64,000 nucleotides of DNA from Sphagnum compactum. Taxonomy: Eukaryota; Bryophyta; Sphagnopsida; Sphagnales. Where the stretch lies: NCBI GenBank assembly GCA_965153455.1, contig OZ234496.1, positions 13,632,304-13,696,303 of the forward strand, read 5' to 3'. Under the pieces are notes generated by a model. The model saw nothing but the letters and a program-made list of their open reading frames with translations, was not told the origin of the DNA and did no database searches. A program made the translations under genes and the position numbers. Shown here in pieces: positions 1 through 11,233 of the stretch (position 1 is the stretch's first letter; the number at the start of each line of letters is the position of its first letter).

Positions 1-3000
1 ATTTATTCCAAATAATATTAAATTGAATTATCTTTTTCAAAGTCCAAATTAATAAAACCCCTAAACACCCAAAACAGAACCCAAAGTTAAATTAATCACA
101 TTGGAGGAGGTGTATATTATAATAATGGCCATGACAATGCCTAAAAGGGAGCCACCATAGTGTTTCACCCAAATCTATGATTTAGAAAAGATTATATGGT
201 TTTGATGAACATAAAATTTGACAATGAATAAGAATTAGATGACCTAGTTTTTTTAACAAGGCATGATATGCAAGCAAATTAAACATACTTGATGGACTAA
301 AAATACAACAACCACAACTTGTATTGTCAAAATTGAAAAGTGGTGTACTTTGAACCTTCACTTATACTATCCAATAAAACTCTTTCAAAGTTCAACTTTT
401 TAGAAAGTTCCACCAACTAAACCTTCTATAAGGTTCTATTAAATAACATCATAGAAGATCATGTTGATCACATCTTCTAAAAACTTTCGCCAACTATTTT
501 TTAAGAAGCCTCCATTGAGTTTGTCTTTTAGAAATATGCACCAACTATTTGAAAACTTTCATTAATTTTGTTCTTTTAAAACTCTCATTAATTACATCTT
601 GAAACTTCTATCAATTCTTCTTCTAAAAACTTTGAAAGACTATTACGTATATTCCTCAAGGATTTTTTAAAAAATTTGTATTGTATAATGTCTATGACAC
701 CATGTTTGTGCTTGTATGTATGTATTCATGGTAACTTAATTGAAGGAGGTTATGATGGGATTGATGTGAGGCTAAGTATATTGCACCAAAAAGCAAAATA
801 TACCTATTTGTGTACCACATACTCACTAATACCTACCTACTTATCTTTACATGCCTATTGTACTCAATATGAAAATTCACTTCATTTGTTTATATAAGGG
901 GTTAAAAGTTATGGACACATGTATAAGTATCAAATTTTTGTAGGATTAAAAAATATATATCAAGGTGACTTCTAGGAGTAAAGTAGAAAAAAAACAACAT
1001 TTTTCCAAATTGAAAATAAAATCACAACACATGTCAAAATTTATTCAAATTGAAATCAATCCTTAGGCTAATTAATGATAAAGTAGGCTTGATTGACCAT
1101 ACATATTAGCCAACAAGAAAAGTAATTAAGCAACCTAGAAAGATGAAAAGGGGAATAATGTAACAACATGGGCAACTAGTGTAGCCAATATATGGTTCTT
1201 CTTTCAAATCACAATTTGAAATTTCATTGATTTTATTTTTAAAATCCTTGAGACTTCCTTTAACAAAAAAAAAAGACTACAATTAAAAATAATTCTTATG
1301 ATATTTCACCAAGAAAAGAAAGGTTGATTGGCATGCATGAAGTATAAACATAATCTTTGCTTCATAACTCAAGTGGAAAGTTAAAGTACAAATACAAGAG
1401 TTGAAAATTTGAAATCAATAAAAAGAATTACACATACAATATTCTAACCATAATTAGATGAAAGGTATTAAGCATTTAAATAAGATTCACAATGCATTAT
1501 AGATCACACATAGAATAAGAAATTCATTTTAAAAACAATTTCAAAAAAAGGAAGTTGAAACCGACTTCACACTCAAAGGAATGAATATTTCAATGTGTTC
1601 CATTTATTTTGGCCATGATTTTTTATGATGTTTATTGTTTTATAATAATGAATACAACTATTTCATGTCATTTCACTTCCATGTAATAAAATGTATCTTC
1701 TAAGATTAACATAATTTAACACCATTAAAAAATGTTAGTGTTGCACATTGTCATAATTCCATGATGATAAAAAATTCAAATTAATGAAGGTATTGTGTTT
1801 TCTACCATGTTTTAGTAGTTGAAAGTGCATATTTGGCATGTTGGCATGTGCATTAATGTAAGTATGGGAATCAAGGTTTAAGGTTGAGGGTTGAGGTTTA
1901 AGGAAATATTGGTTTAGTATGGGGAAGTGGTTCCTAATAGAGAAAATGCACACAACACATTTCATCATCTTTATTAGTATCCTCAATAAATCAATACAAT
2001 ATTGCAAACAAATTTGATTCATTTAAGTTTCCCACAAAATCAACCAAATAAGGATCAACACTTTCAATTTGGCCAAAGCTCAAGATGTGATGACAAATTT
2101 GCTATGAAAAAAGGTATTTCCAAGGTACAATGTAGATAAAAAGAAGTCATAGTTAAACAATTTTCATTGCGATCAAAATTTGAGGTGGATTATGAGATAA
2201 TTGGAAAAGGTTTAATGATGAAAATGTGCAATTAATAATGATTACCTCTAATATATCATAATGTTGTGAATTTGGTGTGTACATAAAAATGATGCAATTG
2301 TCCTTTGGAATTCATTTTTAACTTAAAAAATTAAAGTTCATGGTAAAATGAAAACACAAAGGACTTAAAAATCATTTTTCAATAGGTATTTGTCGATGAA
2401 CATTTATATGTACATAGAACAATCTTCCATCAAATGTCTTTCAATTTGTCTCAAAACCATGGTGTTCAATTTTCAATTATATTAAAACCTTTCATAATAT
2501 GTCATATGATAATAATGATAATGATTATGGTGTTTGTTAGATGTGAAATGTTCTTCCATTAAAAACATAGAAGGTCAAAGTGTTCTTTTCATTTATCTAC
2601 AAAAGTGAAATGGAGTTTTAAACTATTAAATAATGGTATATTGTTGTCAAATAAGGTGATTTCAACAAGCTTTATAACGTAATTAATGTTTACACAAAAA
2701 CACAAACATGAAACAATTGGATATTCATGATTTTCAAAAATTACTTTATTTTTAACAGCCCAATCAACTAAATGTAATATTTAGAAAAATTCAAAGTAAA
2801 TGAATTTTAAGTTGTACTATTTCTTATACGATATGTACTTCTAGTTTTGGCACAAACTATGTACACCATAACTCATAAACAACCAAGTGTCTTATTAATA
2901 AAGGGTCAAACTCATCTTACCACTACCAAAATTGATGGCATTATGAATTTCATGTCATATATCCTAAATTTCTTTCAAACAACTTTCATTATTGCCACTA

Positions 3001-3390
3001 ACTATTCATAAATGTTTTCAAACCATGTGTTATTTGGTACTGAATTTTAGTATTTCAAATTAACTTTCATTAAAATTTATTTTTTAAAATAAATATTCAA
3101 CAATTGTGTCATGACATTAGCCTTGGGCTCATGATCAAGGTATACCCATGTACTAATTGTGCGTAATTTCATTAAACTATTTATATCGGTTATGATTGGG
3201 ATAACATGGACACCATGAACAAAAAACATGGATATATGGACATGATGACATCTATTTTATAGTGTTGAATGGAAGACAAGTCTATAGATTGCAATGAGCA
3301 AAATTTGGCTAGTGTGAAGAAAAAATTCTAAACTATTAATTGCATGGTGATCATTTATTCTTGAAGGAACAAATGGTTCTAAAACCTAAT
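1..3390. other. AT-rich intergenic DNA, no gene seen
   Basis: This stretch is very AT-rich, with stop codons in all frames every few tens of codons. The longest open frames have no recognisable similarity. No structural RNA, terminal repeat or tandem array stands out. It probably contains transposon remnants too decayed to name, because a gypsy fragment begins directly after it. Confidence 0.6.
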
Positions 3391-3600
3391 GAAAGGAGAC
3401 ATATAGTTCAAGATATGCATCTTGAAATTGGTAATTTCAATGAGTAGTACACCCTTGCAAAAATTTGGAAACAATACTTTTGGCACAATAGGATTGAAGA
3501 AGTCAAGATGGTGGTGAGGGCATGCACCCGATGCTAGTTGGTGAAAAGAATTAGGAGCATCAAATTTGATTCTTAGGAGTTCAAATAACATGAAGTTGAT
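3391..3600 (+). pseudogene. Decayed Ty3/gypsy integrase zinc-binding fragment
   Basis: One plus-strand frame reads as the N-terminal zinc-binding domain of a Ty3/gypsy integrase: VQDMHLEIGNF, then YFWHNRIEEVKMVVRACTRC, then LVKRIRSIK. The family normally has an H-H-C-C zinc site. Here the first His region and the C-x-x-C are visible, while the second His (normally in GHF) reads Asn. The frame is broken by several in-frame stops, mostly TAG at positions where the family usually has Gln. That fits C-to-T decay of CAG codons. No integrase core, reverse transcriptase or LTR could be recognised on either side, so this is an isolated relic with no coding capacity. Confidence 0.75.
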
Positions 3601-5750
3601 TATGAGATTGCATGCAAAAGTTTTGGAAAATGTTGGCTAAACATTAAAAGAAAAAAATTGATGTATGAAAAGGGAAACAAATGTTTATTGGATTTAAATA
3701 AAGGGAATGTTTCTGAGTTTATTTTTTGGTGTGTAAGGTTGATGATGTTTATTATTTTTGCATTGGAAATTATGAGAGCTTATCATGATGGATTGTGTGG
3801 TAATGTTGCATGGTGTTCGTGTGCAAGTTTGAATAAATAGAAGATATGTTTCATTGGTTGCAACAAGAATTTCATTACTAAGGAACATCTATACCTCTAT
3901 GTTTATATTGTGTTTTGAGTAAAATTCAATGCTAGACATAAGGGAACATTTCAAGTTTTATATTAAGGTGCAAGAATAACTTGTTATTTAGTGGTGTAGT
4001 CATATCGAGTACGTAAGCTTAACATGAATAATAGAGAAAGGAGCCCAAACAAAAGATGACAAGATTTTAAACTTTCCTTGATTTTGTGAAGACATGTGGG
4101 GTTTTGTGTAAGAAATTTGGGAAGAGTGAATTGTGAATGTGGTTATGTTGATGTTGGCAACAGGGTTCCAAAAAGACTTGTGCACACCACAATGTTCAAA
4201 ACTTGGGTTTTACAATTTGGGTCTAGCACAACTCAAGGTATTTGTGACTTGGCTAAGCAACTAGCCAAGTACCTCTAGTTGCTAAACCCAAGTTTTGTTA
4301 TAGTGCACATGGTGTAATTGTTTCATAAGGATTTGTATCTACGTCTATTCCTAGTATGGAAAAAAGAAGGATATGATGTATAAGGTTGTTACAAGTTGTG
4401 TAGTAATCTAAGAATATATATGGAGTCATATGTAAAGGAGATTTAATTGTGTCAAGAACATAAAAAATTATGTGAAATTATTTAATTTGAATTTGTAATG
4501 TCAATTGAAACTGTGAAAAGGTGTGTTGGGAATCTTGTTATGTTAGTGGTATGTTAATGGTATGAAAGTTGAAACATCATTGTTGGGTTGGTATGTTAAA
4601 GTTGAAAAGTCTTTTGTACTATTGTAGTTCAACGTGGGCATTGTCAATGGGGTTAGGATAAAAAAGAGACGCATAATCAATAATGGGATGTAAGCGAGGA
4701 TTTGATTTAAAGAGCTTCTCAAAATTCACCTAGAATTTAAATTGATAAAAAGTTAGTATCTTTGAAATTTCATTGGCAAGATATTAATTATTGTTGTGTA
4801 AATTGTTATGCATCAATGCGACATGAGGTGCTTGTATTGTGTTTTTGAATAGGTGGGAATATGTATCATGCATAAATATATTCCATTTAGGGTACAATTC
4901 AACATTAAATGTTAGTTGTTTGTGAATGAATTACTTTTTTGAATATTGAATCGTTTTTTAATTCTTTTATTTTTTTGGCTACTTTTTCAAAACCAAATAT
5001 AAAGATCCAACAGTTTTTACTATTTCTTTCTTACTTTTGGTGATTGAAACCCCCATAACTCACTTTGTTTTTAAAAAGATTATTTTTGGAAAAAATTTAG
5101 TAAAAAAAGGATGCGAGTCCAATTATATTAAGAAACCTTTTGGAGGGCTCTACCAATGAAGGAACATTAATCATGAATCAAATTTGCACGGAGTGGATTT
5201 AGTAAAAAATTAGTTACAAAACTAATGAGACATGATTAGACTAGTTTTAGGCCAAATTTTTTTAAAATGCATAGTGGGAAACACAAAGCAATTGCCCAAG
5301 TCAATAGCTAGCTTCCATCTCTCATTCACTCCAAACACACCATGAAATGAATTTTGAAAGCCCCAAGCATTCCAATTCTACCGTCGAAGGGAAAAGGTCA
5401 TTATAATTTCATTGAGGCCACCTTCCTTAGAAAATATACAAAAGGAAATGAGGATGTGGGCAAAGAAATGAAAAAAAATTGATGTAAAAAAATGATCATG
5501 TAAATGAACTTATTAGCCTCCACCCAAACTATGGGTCGTAGATGATGTTGATGCAATTGGAAGTTGGCAACAACAACTCGGGTCATGTAATATGTGATGT
5601 TTAATTCTTGATTGACGAAATTGTGCACTTGCCAATGGTTTTCAAAAGAAACTTACCCCAAGCACAAACAAACAATGGATGCATATAATAGGACCTATGG
5701 GACTTTGGTAAATACATTTGTCAATTGGTTTCCTTGTTGTTGACCACCTT
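3601..5750. other. AT-rich intergenic DNA
   Basis: This is AT-rich sequence without a supported gene. It probably includes further remains of the gypsy element to its left, but no domain is legible. Apart from the fold-back annotated separately at 4.2 kb, nothing structured was seen. Confidence 0.5.
4197..4297. repeat. Small fold-back (nested inverted repeats)
   Basis: A 14-bp arm, CAAAACTTGGGTTT at 4197-4210, is matched exactly by its reverse complement AAACCCAAGTTTTG at 4284-4297. Nested inside are CTTGGCT/AGCCAAG (4248-4254 and 4263-4269) and AGCAACTAG/CTAGTTGCT (4256-4264 and 4275-4283). The whole 101-bp unit can therefore fold on itself in two alternative ways. It resembles a tiny MITE or fold-back element. 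No target-site duplication was established. Confidence 0.55.
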
Positions 5751-6171
5751 GTAAATAAGGTTCTTGCATTAGTCTTCTTCTTCCTGCCCAAGAAGGCATG
5801 GTCCCATATGATGAAGAGAAAGGAATCTGGCTATGCTTTAAAACTCAGTTGTAGGCTAGTGAGTGTTGGAGATGGCATTTCATATGGGCGCTAGGCTCTA
5901 GCTACTGAGCTTAAGCTTAGTCCCGCTCAGCTCCAGCAGTAAACCTGAACTCAGCAGTGTTTGTAGTTCGTATCATCAGAGATTCTGTAGTGACCGTCGT
6001 GGAGGTGAAGCAAGAATGCTCCTGATCAGTTTTTGTGGCTTGTGACATGACCACGCGTCGGAAATTGAAGTCGCATTGCAGCATTTAGCTGGACTGTTAT
6101 TGGTCGTCATCGCCAGCAACACGTGGGAGTCGAAGCTCGGACAATCGTTGCTAAGTATTCTTATCCTGCCG

Positions 6172-6369
6172 CGGATCTCGACAAGGCGCCCTCAGCCACG
6201 GGAATAAAGTGTGAGAAAACAAGTGGCCACTGCCGTAAAGTCTGAGCCCAAGTTGAGAGTCACTTTCCAGCGGATCTGGACAAGGTGCCCTCAGCCACGG
6301 GAATAAAGTGTCAGAAAACAAGTGGCCACTGTCGTAAAGTCTGAGCCCACGTTGAGAGTTGCTTTCCAG
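6172..6369. repeat. 99-bp tandem duplication (two copies)
   Basis: Two adjacent copies of a 99-bp unit start at 6172 and 6271, both beginning CGGATCT and containing CCCTCAGCCACGGGAATAAA. They differ at only a handful of positions. Because 99 is a multiple of three, the minus strand stays open across both copies and encodes a repeated peptide. That openness is a by-product of the period and not evidence of a protein. Confidence 0.85.
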
Positions 6370-8216
6370 GATTCGCAACTTCGCAACTTCTGTTCATGCT
6401 TTTAACTCTTACGGACCATCGTGGCAGCGTCTAAATGTCCGCTCCTCTTCTTTTGTCTGCTTTTTATACTCTCTTCAAATGCTCACAAGGCGCAAGTGAA
6501 ATGATTCTGTGTGTATCTTAATGTCTCTACCCACATAAGCTGGCTGGTAAGGTGCAAAATTGTCCCTCATTCTCCCACAATTCCTGGCCACAAGAGGAAG
6601 CTTCAGATTTTAAATGCTTCTTTGGCAGGGAAACAACGAGAATATTGAGGACATACACTTGTTGGATGCTAAAGGTTTGTGTTGGTCACTACTCTGAATA
6701 TTGTATTCTGGAGTGTGCCCGGTATCATATACAACATTTGTGCCTGGTGAGGTGCCTGTGAGGAATTTGGGCAAGGGGGGAGTGTGAGATTGAATTTCTG
6801 ATTGGGCAGCTTTAACAGACACAATGGCCTGTACCCAACACACTCCTTCACCTCATGGTCTTCAGGTGGATTTGCTGCATGGTCACGTGGTCATGTGGAT
6901 AGACAGGTCTTGTAGATAATAGGTCTTGGCACCTGCCCCAGCCCAAGTTAGGTCTGGTAGACCCCCCACAGGACCCCTCCATTCTGCTATGTAAGAGAAT
7001 TCAAAAGAAGCAGAAAAGGACATAGGCAAAAACATCATTTCAGGGCTGCCCTGCCTGAGGAGCAGGGAGTTCCTGAAATAAGCACCCCCAAGGCAAGCCC
7101 TCATTCCGGGGAACGCCCCACTCCAGTGGCATTCCCTGATGTAAAGCACTGTGGCTGCCAAAACAAAACCCACTCTTTTCCCATGATACACAGCAGCTAT
7201 CTGATGGGTATCACAGGTAAAGAAAACAGACCACCCACTCCTTTTCCAAAAGACCCACAAATTTTTGCACTCTGTAGCATGACCTGCAAATATACCAAAA
7301 ATTTCTGTCCAGTGCTTTTGGTGAGTAAAACTCGCATTGGTAGTCCTCAGAAAACCACTATGTGGGTAAAAATCCTCACCTTGATAAATACTATAATCCT
7401 GGCTCCCTGGCCATCCCCATCAAAGCACACCTGTCCAACCCACAAAAAAGACATTTTGATCCAGAATTCAACCTCAGGAATGAGCAGAGTGTGAATAACC
7501 CATGGAAACTTGCACTACTTGCAGCACAAAAAAGTTGAAAACCAGTCAGCCCCAGAGGCTGTTGCTTAAGATTCAAAACTAATCACATCATATTACATAT
7601 GAAATAGCACTCAAAAAAAAAGAAAAAAGAATGAAATAGCTCTGCATTCTATGGCAAGGTCAAACACAATCATGAGAAATGATGGAACCATGTAACATGG
7701 TTAAAGAGGTAAGTTGACTGCCAAGGTACAAAAAAAGCAGCCTAGAATGGACAGCTGGGTCTCCAGCTGCGACCCACACATTGGTTATGGTTCAGAGTTC
7801 AAACCAAAAAAATTATCCCAAAATCCTACACTGGTGGGAAGTTTATTCCCTCTCTGGACTGGGAGGAGCCTCCGAGAAGAGCCAAAGAACTGGCCCCAAA
7901 AAATGTATACTCCTTCCTTCCACCTTGATGGGCACTGATTAGTCTGTTGGTGTGTAGTTTGGCCTGGCCCGATAGTTTCCCTGTTGAGTATTTTGATAGG
8001 AAGGTTTGTAAGCCTGCAGCAGATAAGTACCTGACATTGCTGTTGGTACAACACCCAATCAAGGATCTCTTGGGTGAACCAGGACCAACACTGGTACCTT
8101 CGCCGGTACCCTCACCTTCTCGAGTGAGGGTATCTTTCCATTGAGGAGCTCCACCTTCAACTTTGGAAGTTTGAATTCAGATTTGTTCTAGATTTGCAAG
8201 ACTTGCAAGCTGCAGT

Positions 8217-8335
8217 CCTAGCTGCACCTTCAGCATGGGCATTTGAGGCTAATCGAAAGGAAAGCAAGTTGCACCCCTAGCTGCATCTTCAGCTTAGGAA
8301 GGTCATGCTAATGGAAAGCAATCGGGCCTTCCAAA
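8217..8335. repeat. Imperfect 59-bp direct repeat
   Basis: The word CCTAGCTGCACCTTCAGC at 8217 recurs as CCTAGCTGCATCTTCAGC at 8276, and each is followed by a diverged GGCTAAT/TGCTAAT...GGAAAGCAA block. A nearby AAAGCTGAGGGTGCAACT (about 8334-8351) partly complements the second copy, so local secondary structure is possible. Confidence 0.5.
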
Positions 8336-8742
8336 GCTGAGGGTGCAACTACTCAATGGAAAGGCGTCCATGTTATACTTGCTTGGGCCCAGCTGCTGTT
8401 TCTTCCTGCAGTTCTCAAGGAACTCGTCTGCTTGGGAGATGCACTTGCCATACTGACTCTTCACTATGTGTTATTATGAAACAAATCCTCCCAACACACT
8501 ACACCCTGCTTCCTGTGCTGCTCCTGCAAATCACCAATTTTGCCAAGGAAAAAAACAACTTTTACAGTTTTTTGCAAACCACATGTACTCAGTCCTCAAC
8601 CAGAGAAATAGTTCACCATAGACCTTTCCCAAGCCATGTTTTTCAACGAAAAGTGTCAATGTCCGAAGCAGCAGAGAGCAGATTTCCGGAATAGAGGCCT
8701 TCTGGTTAGGTTCTCCTTCTGGTGGCCGTAGTTTGTGAGAAC

Positions 8743-8892
8743 ATGGGAGTCGATATTGCCGTCCGCGCCTCCTCTCCCTGCGTAGCTTCCTTCATGTTGC
8801 AGGTGAACGCTCAACTTCGCCAGTTGTCCTGCCTCCTTTACGAAATCCGTGGGCTATTGTTCTTGATGTCTGGCGTGTCTCAAGTTCCGTAA
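8743..8892 (+). other. Short 49-codon ORF, uncertain coding status
   Basis: An ATG at 8743 opens 49 codons ending in TAA at 8890-8892, beginning MGVDIAVRASSPCVASFMLQ. The codons are GC-balanced and include amphipathic leucine-rich stretches, unlike the chance frames nearby. GTGAAC follows CAG at the twentieth codon and could be a splice donor, so this might be the first exon of something longer. I recognise no homologue and found no convincing downstream exon. It may equally be chance. Confidence 0.25.
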
Positions 8893-9157
8893 TCACGTCG
8901 ACGAGCACACTACGCCTTCTAGTGTAGAGAATCCATCACGAAAACATCTAACAATTGCGGATTTCCTCCTCTCTACCACGTCCATACGCAACTGAAAAAT
9001 GTGCACGATCTTTGGAGAAAACCGTGAATTCTCGACATTTGCATGTGAAGGATTTCACTTGCTTGAACAATGATCTGTAGTGTCTGGTCTGGACCTTCAT
9101 TGGAGGTGCAAAGGGCGAACCTCAGCACTGAGAGAGGCCTGCATAGTGTGGCAAGGC

Positions 9158-9202
9158 GAGAGAGAGAGAGAGAGAGATGGTAACCCTAACCCTAACCCTA
9201 AA
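9158..9202. repeat. GA microsatellite followed by CCCTAA telomere-like repeats
   Basis: About ten GA dinucleotides (9158-9177) run into three CCCTAA units and a CCCTAAA end (about 9182-9202). Short telomere-like motifs beside GA tracts are common in plant promoters and 5' leaders, and the CCT1 leader in this window carries similar units on the opposite strand. Here no gene start was found beside it. Confidence 0.7.
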
Positions 9203-11233
9203 TCGGACTCGAAGCCGCCCTCGGAAGTACTGAGGTCGCCGCCTTCGGCGTCAGCAGTCTTCCCTTCATATACTCGCAATCTGTAGGATGGTGAGATAAG
9301 TTTGAGGAGGGCGCAGGATGCTACACAACGTCATGAGGTTTGTCTAACAAATGTGCTTTGAGTTTTTCGTACGTTGCTACCCCTGTTAATTCTTACAGCA
9401 AGTAGTGCATGTTGTGTGTTGTCTTTCCTTCACGGATTTGAATTGGCAGTTGAGTGAAACTTCATCATCATTCTAGACAGCTGCATAGTAGCATACTAGA
9501 ATGGTGCCTTGGCTCGCCTCTTTGGTCTTTGTTTCTTTCATCTCATTGGCAGATTCTCAGACGGACGCATGTCCGTCCTTGACGCTCTAGAGTTAGTATG
9601 TGATGTAGACGCACTCTGTGTTGCTGTATGAATCTCCCAGGATGGCTCATGATGATTAGACATTGTCCGTACCATTTGAGGCGAAAGCATTGCTGATACA
9701 GTCTTTCACTCTCTGAAGCCATGCGTGGTAGAATGAATCTTTGTTGTCTAGGTCTTGTGACTCGATGGTTGAACCTTTAGTAATTGCAGATGAAGATTTT
9801 TCGTGATTACTTTGAACTAGTCAGTAAGGCTCAAAGAAATTATACATATTGTCCATTCCTTTTTGAAGCAAGAACACTGCTGAGAAAGTCCGTCTTTCAG
9901 TCTCTTTCAAGCCATGTCTTTGAAGAGCAAGTTCTCTCTTGAGTGTTTTCGAAACGCTACATCTGCTTTGTTACAAAGATCTGTTGTTTGCTGGATTCTA
10001 GGGCAGATATTGCAATCCCTGGATGTTGTGTGAACAGCTTGTGATGAATGAACTTGGACATAGGCACAAGCCATGCTGAAGATTGTTTTCCACCTTCTGA
10101 AGCTGATTTTCATATCTTGGCTTTGCACCTCGACCCTTCAAGCACCTTCCTCACCTCTGTTCATCAGGGTTCAAAGGGCTGCAGGCGTTTACACAGTCCT
10201 CTAGGTTCGTATAGGGTAAGCACGCAGAATGGTCTGTTTTGGGAGTGGGGCAGAAGTTGAATTCAATATGAAAATTCCCCAGAACAGCAATGGCTGATCA
10301 GTGCTACAGCTTGCTGAGGCCAACAGGTAAAGCGAGGCATAAGCTGCAATGGGATATCAACTCCACTAAATCACAACCTTCATTCCATATTACAAGAATA
10401 TGGGTCTGATACTGTATACAACTCTCTCCAACCTTCATTCAAACTTCCATTCTCATGCCTAGTCACCTGAGAACAAGGATCTGTAGAACTATCAGTCTCC
10501 AATGCATAACAACCCAACAAAAATGGCTGTATACTATGCAAGTTTTCTGAGTTCATGTTTCTACTATTCAACTGTCTTCACCTTCCTACAATTCCAAACC
10601 TTATTTCAATTAATGTACCATGAAGGATTCTATACTGTCGCACCACCCTAAACCCCCACACATTATAACTTGGTAGAAGATCATTATGAGTCATTACCAT
10701 AGAAGCTTTTAACCTTGACATGCATCTGCAACCTCTACATTGCAATCTTATACAAGATATAAGGGAATTTGTAAAAATGGGCTTCCAGTCTGTGACAAAA
10801 GTTCAACATAGCCAGCTTGCGCATAGAATTTAACAATGCCATGAATGGAGTCCACAATCTAGAAAACTATATATCCAACCATTCCAGGTGAGAACCATAC
10901 TACTCAACATCCTTAAACAAAATATCTGGAAATGAAGAATTTCCCCAACAGTTTGTAAACATTTCTTCATTGTAACCAAGCCATTAGTAATTATCTCCTG
11001 CAAAAATGAACACAGTTACAATGACCCACAGCAACTCTACAGGGCAATAGATTTCCATAGGAACTTTCTGCCTCTTCAATATATATGTTGATTCATATCT
11101 TGTAAGTTGCCACGTGGTGTGACATTGCCAGATATGGAGCACATAAGTACCTGGATTTCCACAGAAGCCACAAGTTGAAATGTTCTGTGGCTGCACCCAT
11201 CAAGGTCTCTCTGAAAATTGACAGTGGCATGCT

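Larger units (their letters stand above)
5751..11233. other. Higher-GC, gene-like region with no recognised product
   Basis: Base composition shifts clearly upward from about 5.75 kb and stays gene-like up to the 3' end of the CHR24-like gene. The longest open frames (up to about 125 codons) occur on both strands and resemble no family I know. The part nearest 11.2 kb should hold the 3' UTR of the CHR24-like gene. The remainder could be a long non-coding RNA, a gene made of small exons, or an old duplicated gene fragment. Short features inside it are listed separately. I could not assemble a convincing spliced reading frame. Confidence 0.4.

Noticed and set aside
9182-9202. True telomere or chromosome end
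   Set aside because: There are only three to four units, embedded in unique sequence. They are better explained as promoter-type telo motifs.
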